A stretch of DNA of 64,000 nt from contig JALMQS010000225.1 of the NCBI GenBank assembly GCA_024734495.1, forward strand, positions 2,567,650 through 2,631,649, read 5' to 3'. The DNA is from Forficula auricularia. Lineage: Eukaryota > Arthropoda > Insecta > Dermaptera > Forficulidae. The notes beneath the pieces are model-generated. The model had not been told where the DNA came from. It worked only from the letters and a program-made list of their open reading frames with translations, and searched no databases. Within the stretch, counting starts at the first letter, position 1. Every line of letters starts with the position of its first letter. Position numbers and translations under genes: made by a program. Shown piece after piece: positions 32,400 to 44,639 of the stretch.

Positions 32400-35300
32400 T
32401 AAACGGTTAATTTATTTAAAATTTAAGTATATATTTCAAGACATAATGGATATCTTATATTATAGATAGGTATATATTTCGATACCCTAACAAATGACAA
32501 ACAATATCTACCATACATCATTCTAGGTACCTTAAAAATAAAAAAGTAATTTGTTCTTTGTTAAAAATCCAAATAATTCGACTAATTTTAGAGAGTTCAA
32601 TGATTTTTCTGTCATTAATTCTTTTTTTCTTCTTCTAACGTAAATTCTTTCTTTTTTTTCTGTCAAGCGACGTAATAAATAATTTATAAAGACCGAGTGG
32701 CTGTTTGATATTTCTTGCAGGATATAGTCATCAACACTAACCTAGTTTTTTCTAAGAAATTATTTTCAAACAGCCATGAACTTTAATAATAAATTACGAA
32801 ACGCTTTCACGCGGGCACGGGAGCCTGAAATCCATGGGCGATTGGCTTGCGAATTTTCTTATTAATGGAGGATTTTGATATGAAAATAATCAGTCAAGAT
32901 AATCTGTCATGTATCACCTGATGAATATCATTCAGGTTCTTTTAAATAATTGTATATAAATTCAAATTGACAATTAATTTTTAGTATAGGTAATATTTTA
33001 GTATATCATTTATTATTATCTATTAAACCATTATCCACAAATTAATTAAGTATCTATTTAGGTGTTTTATTATTTAAGGTTGCTTCAATTACTTAAGGTT
33101 GTTATTGTTTATAACATTTTTCGCTTTTTGAATTAGACATGATTTGTTTAAAAAATTTTTGATGTTTTTTCCCTAAACCGCATCCTCGTTTGTTCAGAAA
33201 TACCTATTTACATTTCTGACTTGGTAACTTAAACATAATGTCCAATTTTGACACAGTTTTTTTGTAAATTATAAGTGTATGATATATCGAGAAAGTTCTT
33301 AAATATATTATAATTATAGGTGAATAAAATTTCTAAATTTGATAAAACTGAAATACCTATATTTTAAAAGGGCATCAAAATAATGCTAAATATTTTTGTT
33401 TACATAAAATACTTTTCATTCATTCATTTAAAAATTGTAGATAACTATAGCAAACACAATTGGAAATATATCGACCGTATAAAAACTATTTACTTACCTA
33501 CAAGATAAAATTTTACATGTTATTTAGATAGGTGTACGTACTTGGGAGTTCTTAACTTTACTTACATATTTTGGGGTTGTACAGCCTAAATTTACATAAT
33601 AAATACCTGTCAATATTATCTCAAAAGAATATGTATACTATATCACTATAAATAAAATAAATTAAATCAAATTTGAGCTATTCATTTTGTTTTATGTAGC
33701 CAGGTTAATGGCATATCTTGGACATATTCTGGTCAATTAAGGGCATATTATGAGCATATTCTGACCAGAAAACTAGATCACCCAAACCGGCCATATTGTG
33801 ACTCGAAAGAGTTTTACCTACATTTATATTCAAATTTTGGGCCCGATCTTATGGCCATTTTCCAGCCGGCCTACAGAAAATGTGTCAATTTTCTCTCCAT
33901 TTTCTGTTCAATTTTTCTACCAGGAATATATCGGTCGTAATATTTGAATTCGTACTAATCAGTTTTGCAGCAGCAGTCTCAAAATATTTATGGAAAATTA
34001 AGAACTCATAGATAAACCTATACTTACTTATTTACTGCTACAACCCGATATGGAACTTGGCCTCATACTTATCTACTTACCTATCTAAATATCCAATAAA
34101 TTTTTGGTTTTTGGTAAATGATTTGTTTTCCCATCCTGACTTCGGTTTTCTTTGTTAATTATCATTTTGCAATTATTTTATATTTTTTAGTTTCTCAGGG
34201 TCTATTCTAATTTAATTTCAATTCAAAGATCAATAAATCATCATCAATCTAAAAAATACAAAAAAAAAGCTAAAATCAATAGTTTTGCACAAAAACAAAC
34301 AATTTAATTATCAAATTACGCATTTACTTCGTTTTAATATATATTTATTAAATATCTGTGAAATAATCATTAAATATATCGTTATAATTTTGAATTTTAA
34401 ACATTATTTAAATTAAATAATCGTAAGTACCTACAAGAAAAAAGAATAAAAAAAATAAATCAAGTAATGAAGTTTCCATTGTTTTGTTATATAGTAGAAT
34501 CATTGAATAAGACAAAAACAATGACAAAACTAGGCCATTCATTCTAGAGGCGTTTGTTTATACTTTCGCCACATAAATCTCCAAGTTGCTTTATTTTTAC
34601 TTTCATTTCAAGTGCATTCGAAACTTCACCTTATGAAAATAACTCTAGGATTATAGACAACAAAAATATTTTAACTATCAATTAATTTTATCCAATAATA
34701 TATACCTACATATGGTATTAGATGGTCTATTATACAAATTTTTATTAGCTATTTTTAATATTAATTAATTTAATTAAATTTTTATTATTATCATACCTAC
34801 ATGATTTATTTACTCTAATAAAAAACTTTAAACTAAATATTAAATTTATTACTGTTTACATACAACATCGACATTGAAAAATATATGAGAACCCCGATCA
34901 ACACATTAAAAGTTTATTTGATTTGAATTCAAAACTTATTATATAGGTATTCATCATTTGAATATATAGTAAAATCTAAATGTGGTGATTACTTACAGGT
35001 ATAATATATTTTTAAAATCACTTGATCTTTGAAAAACATGACAAACAATACGAAACTATATACCTATCGTGATTCTGTGATTTATATTTATTTTCAAATG
35101 ATAAAGTATTGAGATTAAACCAAACAAATTTAGATACTTGTGTTATATACGAACTAAAAATTAGATCATATAGATTTTTTACATAAAGTAGTTAGATTAA
35201 AACCAAACAAATTTAGAAACTTGGGTTGTATACAAAACAAAAATTAGATCATATAGATATGTTTGCATACAAGTTCATCCTGAAGAGGTTATTGAGAATT

Positions 35301-35480
35301 AATTGTACCTCTCTTCTATTTGGTAATCATTTTAAAGTAATTGAAAAGAAGGAAATCATTAAATAAAAAAAAAAAAACATAAAAAAAGGTAAAAAATTCG
35401 GGAAAATAAAATTATATAAAAAAATTAAATCCTTTCGGTAATGTATGGTATTCATTATCCCATCATTTTAAATGTTGAGA
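32400..35480. other. 3 kb AT-rich, no gene seen
   Basis: No recognisable gene, island or structured repeat. About 33690-33920 is slightly GC-richer, with repeated GGCATAT/GCATATTCTG words. Short near-duplicate segments occur near 35120-35270 (AAACCAAACAAATTTAGA twice). Confidence 0.45.
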
Positions 35481-35494
35481 TGAATCGCTTTTTT

Positions 35495-35750
35495 GCTTTT
35501 CGGCCCTTCTAGCCATTAGCCAATTTACGATACTATTATTAAATTATTAAAGTTGTTATGGGGAAATAAGGACTATATCTTTTATGAAGATAATTTATAT
35601 TTTATTGCCAACGTTTCGTCAACATTAATGATTAAATTATGTCATCTATGTAGGGAACAGATTTTTAGCCGGATGCCTCGAGTCGGATTCGAACCCGGGT
35701 CCACTTGATTAGCTGGTGCGCTAACCCTTCGGCTAACCCGGCCCCGGCAG
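35495..35750 (-). mobile_element. tRNA-derived SINE (SINE-B), copy 1, interrupted
   Basis: On the minus strand the head starts GGGGCCGGGTTAGCC with A-box-like TTAGCCGAAGGG and a perfect B box GGTTCGAATCC. The tail ends GGGCCGAAAAGC. It is flanked by a 13-bp duplication GAATCGCTTTTTT (35482-35494, 35751-35763). It is interrupted by an 83-bp ribozyme-family fragment at 35548-35630. Confidence 0.9.
35548..35630 (-). mobile_element. truncated ribozyme-family F3 insertion in SINE-B
   Basis: 83 bp between perfect 10-bp duplications ATTAAATTAT (35538-35547, 35631-35640). On the minus strand it begins AUGUUGACGAAACGUUGG, so the insertion starts inside the helix II loop and keeps only the GAAAC half. 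It then continues with TTATTTCCCC as in 11593-12284. Confidence 0.85.
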
Positions 35751-35764
35751 GAATCGCTTTTTTT

Positions 35765-36129
35765 AACATATTTTTTGTTTATTTATAAAATAATCTATTT
35801 TATATTATAATCTAAATGTTTTGACAAGCTATGCCTACTAAATATTAATTTTAATCGAAAATAATAGTAAAAAAATTTAGGAAACAGAAAAAAAGTTTAA
35901 AATACACGTTTTTAAGGTTTTGTCCCACCTGTTCTTTATTGTAAGCTGGCCATTACCCGAATTTAGACTCGTGTGACAAAATAAAACTAAAAAATACTAT
36001 TATTTTTTAATAAACTCAATACACGGTCCTGTTTAAAAAATATTTATACTCTATAGTGTCTAGTCTATTTAAGAAAGAATTTTAATCACTTAGGGCTTGT
36101 TAGATATTCAATAAATAGAATGCATTGAA
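35765..36129. other. AT-rich, no gene seen
   Basis: No feature recognised. Confidence 0.4.
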
Positions 36130-37395
36130 TTCTTTTCTCGGTGCAAATTGAGTTGATCTAATAGAGGGCAAATGAATCGCTATTTTTCCTTGGACTCTCT
36201 CCGTATTAATTTAATGGATATAAGAAGTAAATAGAGAAAATTTATCTATTCCCTTGAACGAAATCACTAAATCTCGCCCGTATCGATTGGAAAACTTGAG
36301 AAGGAAATTTAAATTAGAGTTGGAGACTAGCGCGAAGAAGAGAGGGAAAAAAATATATCTTCAGGAATTGCCACGTCTCGAGGCAATACGTATAATAGGT
36401 AATAGATGTCCCCGAGTTGATTTAGAATATCTGGGGTCGCAGTGGGTGGTGGTGTGGCTGGCTCCTGGATGGGGTCGACACGTGAATTGAGCGAAATCCA
36501 ATTTGTCGCAGGGTGCGATTTGCGCTGCGCTGACAGTTGGACCAGGATTCCCAACCGTTCTGATTTATTAACACTAAACTTAGAAAAGCGGACGATTTAT
36601 TTAAATTGATAAGCCAAATCGAAAATAAATTCTTAGAAATATTCACCAATAAATCAAACCGGGGATAATTATATTAAGGTAGGATCATCTTATTTGGTTG
36701 AGATGTGCGCTGTGATGTGCGCATTCATTCGACAACGACGCGTTTTATTTCGTCGAAGAAAGAAGAGAGATACTGCCCGGAGAAAAAGACAGAGAATCCT
36801 TGATAAAGTGGAGATAGAAGAGAGGCCCGAATAAAGAGAACGGGAGAAAGGAACGCAATTATTCTTCCAGAAAGAAACATCCAACATTGCGGAGAATATC
36901 TTGAATAGAACGGCCGGCGTTTTGTGAAATTAAATTCTTATCGATCCCCTTTTGGGGGCGCATCGCGTGGTGGGAACACAAGAATGAGGGGGTGAGACAG
37001 AGGGTCCCACGAGGGTGAGGGTGGGAATCTCGAAAAGAGAAAAACTAGATATATATATATTGCTTGTATGGTCCGGGGGTTGAAAACGCTGCGTCCTTAG
37101 ATAACACACAACCAACATCTAGGTGAAAAATAAAGTAGATTTTCCCTATTCTCTGAGAGAGGAAATTGAAGGTATTTTCGATGAAGTATGGTCGCGTGCA
37201 AAGTCGGGACAGGAGAGAGGGTGTCTCGGGTGCCGACTCAACCCCGGGGGTGGATAATGAGATTTTTTTCAATAGAGAAGCGAAGAAAGGCGAAGAATCG
37301 GCAAAAGGAGGACTGGCAGATTCATCCATCTTCATGGAGCGTAATGCGTTTTGAATGACCACTTTCATTAGCATTAGCAAATTGAGTCCCGGGTG
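36130..37395. promoter_or_regulatory. long CpG-containing island cluster
   Basis: About 1.2 kb of raised GC in two blocks (36150-36560 and 36690-37395). Block 1 has GGTGGTGTGGCTGGCTCC and TGCGCTGCGCTGACAGTTGG. Block 2 has purine-rich AGAGAGATACTGCCCGG-like tracts and GGGGGCGCATCGCGTGG. Several 60-110 codon ORFs on both strands overlap each other and have no domains, which argues against coding. The terminal ~45 bp recurs at 39680. Candidate regulatory region. Confidence 0.4.
37340..37386 (+). repeat. short duplicated non-coding element, copy 1
   Basis: AATGCGTTTTGAATGACC, CTTTCATTAGCATTAGC and AAATTGAGT recur in order at 39680-39723 with few changes. It carries several ATTA words. Confidence 0.7.
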
Positions 37396-37467
37396 CTTTG
37401 TTTAAAATACAAAATTTAACATTTTACTTCTCTGTATTTTCTCTTTCGATACCTGTCTAAATAAATT

Positions 37468-37682
37468 ATTAAGAGAGAAAGAATTTAATTTTTAGGACAA
37501 AATCAAGGATTTTAGTATAGAAATATTTTTATATTGCTAAATCAGTGAGCTCTGATTGCCCGGAAAGCATGTTAGTTCTCAGGTTCAACTCCTGAGGGAT
37601 GAATCCCCTCTGATATCGCAATATAAAAATAGTTCTACTATAATCCTAGATCTTTTCCTAAAAATTAAATTCTTTCTCTTTT
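37468..37682. mobile_element. palindromic element with tRNA-like centre
   Basis: Arms of about 60 bp are inverted: AGAATTTAATTTTTAGGA is mirrored by CCTAAAAATTAAATTCT. The single-copy centre (37543-37617) contains a perfect-looking T arm, CTCAGGTTCAACTCCTGAG, whose loop is a pol III B box GGTTCAACTCC. An A box is not clear. It looks like a tRNA or tRNA-SINE remnant enclosed by inverted repeats. Confidence 0.65.
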
Positions 37683-37689
37683 AATATAC

Positions 37690-39600
37690 TTAGATTGGTT
37701 TTTAACACGGGCTGATTTTTTGAAAAAAATGCTCAAATCTTTAGTTTTAAATAAATTATATTGACGATCTTCTTCTTGTACCTACTGATAATAGGTGTTT
37801 CGTTTTTTGAAAAGATGAGTCACAACATCCACTATCTTCCTTTAGTAGGTACCTATATAGGTAGGTACTTCTTAATCACTGGAATACGGATTCAAGCTAG
37901 GATATGAAAAATGCTGTGAAAAATGCCAACAGTACAAAGAATCAAAACACTAATTTCTACTAAATATGGTAAATAATAATAGGAGGGCAATTAATAATGG
38001 ACTATATTGGCAAAAATCCCGATTGAGGTGATATCTATTCAAAATATTTTGAATTAAACTTGCTAAAAATGAGGAAACTAGCCACTTCTTCAGAATTAGC
38101 TTTCCAGAGACATTATGCTAAATACAATTATTTTTAAAAAACAATTAACAAAAGAAATAAAAGCTTTTCTTAAATCGTGGCTGGAAACATAATCTTAACA
38201 GCAAATAAAATACAAGCAAATTCCCTTCCTGACATCTAGTGATCTAGTGAAAGAAATTTATCGGGAAACAAAATATTTTCTCCCATTTGAATAATAGTTT
38301 TAATTCTCCGTGAGTTAGTGCTTCTAGTGGTTGTTAATTTTCGCCAAAATACTCTTGAATGAAAGAATTATAATAAGGAAAATAAGAATAAGATATCAAG
38401 AGAAATCATTTGTCGAAATTCTCTACAGATTCTATTGCCTGATCAGCAAAAAGATTTTACAATTCAATATAAAAACAATATATAGAGATATATATTACTT
38501 GTCAAAATAACATTGTTTTCACTTATATCTTTTATTCCAATTATTAAATTTAACTTTTTTCTACAAGTCAGAAGTAATAAGAAAAAAAGAAAGAAGAAAT
38601 TAATAAAAAACACAAAAATAGAAAGCTTAGTCTGATTTTTAAAGTAACTAATGGTATTTTTAGTTTTTTTAGCTGTTTTTTTTATCGATTTTAAAAACAG
38701 TAGGTGTAGGTATAGGCAGTTTAAAATTATTACAGCTTTTATGATGGGTTCATTTATGGGGTAAAGACTTGTAAAACTAACCCATCAGCCATCATATATA
38801 ACAACTAACCATAAATAAAACTAAGAATAGGTAAATGAGTAAAATCTTTCACACCTAAAAATAAAATAAAATAATTAAATCCGCCCACTACATTAGATAG
38901 TACCTACTTGGGAGAATTCATTGTCAAGCAAAAAACAAATATAATTTATTATTTAACATTTTCAATTACAATATATAAATTTTCATAAGTATTTTGAAAT
39001 GAACTCCATTTGAAATAATTTTTACTGTTAGTGTACCTATATTAAAATTATAGCCTTGGTACTATATTTCATATAATAATAACATAATCCACAACTTTTC
39101 CTAACCTTTAGCTACTTGTTAATATACATATTTACTATATTAATTTTAAGCTAAAGTAAAAAATAATAATAAAATAGATAAATTTTAATAAAATATTTAC
39201 CCGTTTTATAAGGCTTTGCCGCACCCGTTCTTTGGGCTACTCGCCACTAAAGCGCCTAGATTTACAAACTTGTCTAGTACCTACTCCAGCGTGAAAAAAC
39301 ACATGACCTTAGAAATTGTGTCCTTTAATTAATTAATTTAATTATTTTTTTATTTTATTATTTTTTTCTTTAAGTATTAAAATATATTAATAATAGTTAG
39401 GTACCTATATTAATATATAATATTGTAATAAAATTTGGGGAAAAAATTATATTTTTACTGACTAAATAGCTAACCGACATTATAAAATTAAATTAAAATC
39501 CAATAATAATATTTAATGTAAAAAAATAAAGCTTTAATATTTTTCAGATTTTGTAGATCGAGATTTTTCAAAGTCATTTGAGAGTAATTCTGAGTTTGTA
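37690..39600. other. AT-rich, no gene seen
   Basis: No gene, island or structured repeat recognised. Several TAGGTACCTA-type words occur (for example 37849-37868). Confidence 0.45.
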
Positions 39601-39620
39601 TTATTCCTATAGGTAATAAC

Positions 39621-39652
39621 GTTTCGGCCATTAATTTTGTGATCATTATCAG
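39621..39652 (-). ncRNA. decayed hammerhead-like core
   Basis: Minus strand: CUGAUAA (G8 lost), U, an imperfect helix II (GAUCAC...GGCC), GAAACGUUAU. Probably inactive; family uncertain. Confidence 0.35.
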
Positions 39653-39679
39653 GTGTCGAAATACAACTTTGAGGATAAT

Positions 39680-39723
39680 AATGCGCTTTGAATGACTGCT
39701 TTCATTACCATTAGCAAATTGAG
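39680..39723 (+). repeat. short duplicated non-coding element, copy 2
   Basis: AATGCGCTTTGAATGACTG, CTTTCATTACCATTAGC and AAATTGAGT match 37340-37386. It has no transposon signature. Confidence 0.7.
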
Positions 39724-40043
39724 TTTAATAAAAACGACTTTGAATTAAGAATGGCATCCTTTTATTTATTGTTTATGGTTTTGATTTTGATATCTATAAT
39801 AATAACTATATAAAATATTTGAAGATTTAGTGATGTATTATTTATATGTTATTAAGGTTTATTCTAGGATAATTTATTTTAAGCAACTTTATCAACCTGT
39901 TAATTTTCCTAATCTATAAAAAATGACATATATACAGGTATATCTAAAGTGAAAAAAAATAAACATTCAATGGTGGATGAGATTTTAAGCTGGTCACGTT
40001 ACTTGATAATGAAAAAAATTATTTTATTGTAATTTTTTTTAAT

Positions 40044-40222
40044 GGGGCCGGGTTAGGCTAGGGGTTAGCGTACCAGCCTGCTAACCAAGTGGACCCGGGT
40101 TCGAATCCGACTCTAGGCATCCGGCTAAAATCTAATCCCTGGATAGAGACAAATTAAAAAAATAATAATAATAATAATATGTATCATAAATTGGCTAGAA
40201 AGACAGAAAAGGCAAAAAAAAA
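40044..40222 (+). mobile_element. tRNA-derived SINE (SINE-B), copy 2
   Basis: Head GGGGCCGGGTTAGGC, perfect B box GGTTCGAATCC (40098-40108), then CATCCGGCTAAAATCT, an (ATA)n stretch and the tail GGCTAGAAAGACAGAAAAGG followed by A9. The target duplication is not clear in the AT-rich flanks. Confidence 0.88.
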
Positions 40223-40263
40223 TTAATAAACATTTAAAACTAAAATCAAATAGTCTTATATTA

Positions 40264-40487
40264 TTGAAATAGAAAAAAAGAGTGTGTCTTCTGCTGGAAT
40301 AATAAATTTTATTTATAACTAGACTATAGTTTCGAGGGCTTTGCCCTCTTCATCAGTCTATGGCAAAGCCCTCGAAACTATAGTCTCGTTATAAATAAAA
40401 TTTATTATTCCAGTAGAAGATCACTCTTTTATTGTCTCCTTTAATAGGTATATAAAAATTCTGCTACCCTCGGCATAAAAACTTTCA
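40264..40487. mobile_element. ribozyme-bearing palindromic element F2b, copy 2
   Basis: Perfect 12-bp duplication AGTCTTATATTA (40252-40263, 40488-40499). The left arm carries a complete minus-strand core (40329-40356). The right arm restarts at GGCAAAGCCCTCGAAAC, inside the helix II loop, and runs to the full end CCTCGGCATAAAAACTTTCA. This copy is the mirror of 25104 and 54476, with the longer end on the right. Confidence 0.9.
40329..40356 (-). ncRNA. hammerhead-like ribozyme core (F2b)
   Basis: Minus strand: CUGAUGA, extra A, perfect helix II GAGGGC-AAA-GCCCUC, GAAAC, then UAUAGUCU, giving helix III AC-UAUA-GU and a GUC cleavage triplet. Confidence 0.68.
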
Positions 40488-40499
40488 AGTCTTATATTA

Positions 40500-40800
40500 A
40501 TTTACCTATATGAAACAAAAAATTAAAATGTTCAATATTGGTATTTTACTTTACGTTTTAAAGTAAGACTGAATATATAATGCAATTAGAGTCCACTCAG
40601 GATTTCTATTAAAAACTTCAAAGATTTATTACTAACGAAAACGAAACTGGGCCATTGTTTTAGTTAAAGTTTTATTTTTTCATTTTTTTTTTTTCGATGA
40701 ATATCTCAAATAATTGGATTTCAACTTTCATTTCCACCCTTCGGGTGGCGTGATAGTAATTAAAAATTTGGAATAAATTCTTTATTTATAAAAGTTGTTC
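40500..40800. other. AT-rich, no gene seen
   Basis: Nothing recognised. Confidence 0.4.
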
Positions 40801-41640
40801 ATCTTAAAGTTTAAGATCCCCGCCATTTTCGAAAAAATATCGGCCATATTGTGATGCCTAAAATAACCAATAGAGTAGAAGCGTGTGTGCATCCCCTGAG
40901 CCCCTCCCTCTGACAGCTGCAAGCGGCACCCTCCCCTCTCGCCCCTCCCCACCCGTAGCAAACATGGCCATTCAACCGGACCCGGTAATTAAACAAAAAA
41001 GAGCCAGCCAGCCAGCCTGATCGCTCAGCTGTTCCGAAATGGAATCAAAACATGAAATTCTTTAGATTGCCAATGCTTTTTATCCTCCTCATCTATCATG
41101 TTGCATTTAACCCGGAAATTATTGTTTAATTCATTCATTGACTAAAAATAAAAACAACCTCCCCTTCTATTCTCAAGATTTTTTCTTTAATCTTCACCTC
41201 ACTTTTTGTAAATATTAAAATTACTTACTTTATTCTTAAAAAGTGAAAAAAGTAGAGAACAAACACATAAACAGAAAATTCCGAGATAATTATGGGACAA
41301 AAAAAAATTGTATTCACTTGATTCACTTTTAGAATTCCTCTTTGTAGACAAATTGTAACCAAAATAAATTTGGCGCGGTTATGTTCCGGGAGCCTATTGT
41401 CTTAAGAGAGAATTAGACCCGAAATGAAGAGAGTAATGAAGACGTGGAGGTTTTACAATCATCGTGGCAAGATGGTCATGTGAAGAAAAAGTGCTCTGTT
41501 TTCGTTGTTTTTATCGTTTATCGTTCGTTATTTATTTATCGTTTCGTGTGATTAAGTGCCGTTGTTGTTGCGAAGTAGTCAACAACAGAATCAAGAATAA
41601 TTTTTTCTATATCTTATATTTTAAATATCAATAAATATTT
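40801..41640. promoter_or_regulatory. GC-rich island plus possible 5' UTR-like stretch
   Basis: 40860-41050 is GC-rich (CACCCTCCCCTCTCGCCC; GCCAGCCAGCCAGCCTGATC). 41380-41580 holds TTATCGTTTATCGTTCG and GTGCCGTTGTTGTTGCGAAG, a composition often seen in arthropod 5' leaders. No ORF of note. The identity of any gene is unknown. Confidence 0.35.
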
Positions 41641-41879
41641 AATTTTATTTTTTCAGAGCAATGGCTCTTTGCCGAATTTTCTAAGTACAAAATATTGTTT
41701 CGATAATATCATTATTTGTTCTTTCACCTTAAATTATATAACTTCATTTGATTAATAAAATTCAAGCTTGTTTGACCACATTGTTATACACAAGACCCGG
41801 ATTAAATAATTATACTATTTTAATTAACAAACATTTTATTTTATTTATTTTTGACATCAAGAGCAAATTGATCATTGAT

Positions 41880-41965
41880 GAATTTTCAAAACAGCACAAA
41901 ATTAGAATCAAATTGTACGCATTCGTCAACTCGTTTTTCTCTATGACTTATAGAGACTGGAAAAT
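41880..41965 (+). pseudogene. very decayed non-LTR RT C-terminal fragment
   Basis: The frame reads FSKQHKIRIKLY, then FVNSFFSMTYRDWK. It aligns by eye with FSNAQHPFAVKL and ANSFIPMTSRDWN of the copy at 21320. Only this short block survives and the flanks are AT-rich. Chance similarity is possible. Confidence 0.45.
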
Positions 41966-41989
41966 AGGTATTTCCTTCAATCTTCCCTA

Positions 41990-44180
41990 AAGATTACAAT
42001 TTTCATGACATTTTATCACTAGAACTACATATTTCGAATAAATAATATTTGTTAAGATTTCACTTTTATTTTTGGTGAATTGTTTCTCAAAATTAAATTT
42101 CTCTTTAGAGAGGTATTACCTACTATAAATATACCTACTTTTAAAGTTGGTCTTAAATTAATTCCTCCCGACGGATATAGATTTCGTTTACGTTGACAAT
42201 TGCTATAAAAACAAATCTAAATAAAATTCTTAACAATTTACTATTTAAGTAAGCCTATACAATATTTAATTAGATATCGATAATGAAGGTTCCCAACTTA
42301 CTAAGTTTATCAATTTTTGCGGTTTTTCAACTATTTTCTCTAAATTAAAATGCAATATCAATTTTTAACGAGTTCAAACTCATATGTAGTTATTTTATCA
42401 ATTGAACGGTCAATATCTATAAACAATAACTTGTAAAACCTATTTAAAATATAGTTTTAATACGCCCTACTGTATAGGTACCTAAACTTGGCTATTTTTA
42501 CATAGGAGCTTGTGAACATTCCCCACTCTTGATATGCGAATAATTTGAAATAAATATTTTCTTGTATTCATGTATATTATACCTACTTAAATAGTACAAC
42601 TCTTTAAAAACAATTAGTAAGCGTTTTTTTTACTTTATTTAATTAATCTATAATTTTACCTATACCTACATATATTATTTGACGTAGAGATCCAGAATTA
42701 GAGCAAATTTAAAAATAATTTTGTTTTATTAATACCTACATTATAAAAGTTTATAGGTGATGCTTATCAATTATTTGGAGTTAAAAAACATTTATTAATT
42801 TTTAAATTAACATTTTAGTTGAGCCAAAAAATTTTACAAGCAAAAAACGCAAAGATATTAAATATACCTATAGGTATACAAAAGTAATTATTAAAAAATA
42901 TTTTATTACAAAAGAAATAAATAGTATCTAAATTTAAAGCTATGAGTGAATAGAATCATAGTAAATAAAATATACTTGAAAAGTGATTACTGATTTATAT
43001 TATCATTAAATTTATAATTTATAATTATTTTTTTTGTTATTATCTTAAAAGAATGTCTAAACTTGAGTTTGAAATATTAGTGATAACGTGAGAACATTAG
43101 AAATTACATTAGATAGGCATTTAGTTTTTCGCCTACTTACCTTAAAAAAAATACATTAAAATTCTTAAAATTAAAGTTTTAGAAAAATGTAATCTTTAAC
43201 AAAAACTGAAGAATTTCAGGTGAAACAGGTAAACGTGTTTTTTTAACGGAATTGGGTCTACCTAATACCTAGGCCTATTTTTTGAGACACATATGTGTAC
43301 ATATGCTTTAATGTCGAATACACTAAAGTTCCTATTCAAAATAAAAGAATTCCGGCTAAATCTATTTGTTTAGTTGTTTCTAGTGAAATTGTTCAGTCAG
43401 TAATATCCATTATTTAATCTATTTCAATTTATTATTAACCCACCCTTCAATAAATAGATAAATAAATATGATCATTTCTAATAATTATAGGTACTTATGA
43501 ATGATCTAAAATATTTTTTTAAAAAAGATGAAGCAACATATTTTATGAAAGGCCTATATTTATTAACATACCTATTCAAATACAAAACTACCTGGATTAA
43601 ATTCCACCAAGTATTAAAGTTTATAAAGTAAAATTCTATAATTATTCATTTTTAATGAATTTTTTTGTTGATTCTATATTATCATCAATGAGTGTATGTC
43701 AGAGTTCCGATAGCATGTCCCTTTCTGTCTATCATATAAAAAGTAAAGCAGTATAAAAAATACTTTAATTAAGTAGCAACGTGCAATTTGAAAAAATTTA
43801 ATAATGTCATTATCTATTCAGATACGTTGAATGAAATAATGTTAGCTTTAGTTCAATTTCATATCTTCAAACTATTCTAGTTCTAGAAAGTGGTCGGACA
43901 AGACTATAGGCGAACAAATAAACAGTGGAAGTTTGCAAATAATCCAGGTCACGGGCGTTGTTTGATGGACAATATCTTTTTAATTAAACGGACTCGAATG
44001 CAAATAGAACAATAAATAATATTGATAAAGTACCTAGGAATAAAAAAAGCATTCCGGTGAAATAACTACACTATTTAAATTCCCTGATCATTCATTTTTT
44101 TTCCACCAATACTGCAATCCATTTCCATTTAATGAGTAATAAATATTAATAGATCGCTGCTAATATTTTTAATCAACCGC
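41990..44180. other. 2.2 kb AT-rich, no gene seen
   Basis: No gene, island or repeat recognised. Many TAGGTA/TACCTA words. Confidence 0.5.
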
Positions 44181-44189
44181 CACGCTCAT

Positions 44190-44630
44190 TCAGAAGGTCG
44201 CTTATAAAAATTGCAAAGCAATTATCACTGTTTTTGTTGTGCCGGGATCGATAGGCCGTTAGCGAGGCCTGCGCTGGCGCTGCCCGTTCCTCTTGCCCCT
44301 CACCAGGAGGCGCTGCCCGTCCCTCTTGCCTCTCGCCAGGGGCTCTGCCCGTCCCTCTTGCCCCTCGCCAGGGGGCTCTGCCCGTTCCTCTTGCACATCG
44401 CCAGGGGGCGCTTCTCGCCCTCAGCCTCGGGCTTTACGAGCGCTTGCATCCCCCAGGAGAGTTTACGATTTTTTCGACACCTCTGAGACACTCGAAACTA
44501 AAGTAAAGCTTGCCTATTGGCCATCATTGGGCCAGATTAAATCCCCTGGTTGCCTCCTTGGGTCCTTTTCACTTCAAGGGACTTTTGATTGTTATTGCGC
44601 TATCAAATTCTCAAGATAAGTTCATAGATT
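44190..44630. promoter_or_regulatory. GC-rich island with 33-bp minisatellite
   Basis: It starts with CTTATAAAAATTGCAAAGC and GATCGATAGGCCG, passes through the minisatellite (44278-44410), and ends in a moderately GC-rich tail. Open frames across the repeat (44211-44486, 44293-44619 plus; 44300-44491 minus) exist in three frames because the 33-bp unit is a multiple of three, so they are not evidence of coding. Confidence 0.4.
44278..44410. repeat. 33-bp minisatellite, four units
   Basis: Units of the form GCTGCCCGTTCCTCTTGCCC followed by CTCGCCAGGGGG, about 33 bp each, four copies with few differences. Strongly GC-rich compared with the surroundings. Confidence 0.9.
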
Positions 44631-44639
44631 AAACGCTAC

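Noticed and set aside
35640..35750. tRNA gene
   Set aside because: It has a perfect B box but is the head of SINE-B: a tail and TSD follow and two other copies exist. The same applies to 645-720 and 40044-40130.
44211..44619. Pro/Leu-rich ORFs in three frames
   Set aside because: Artefact of a 33-bp minisatellite whose length is a multiple of three.
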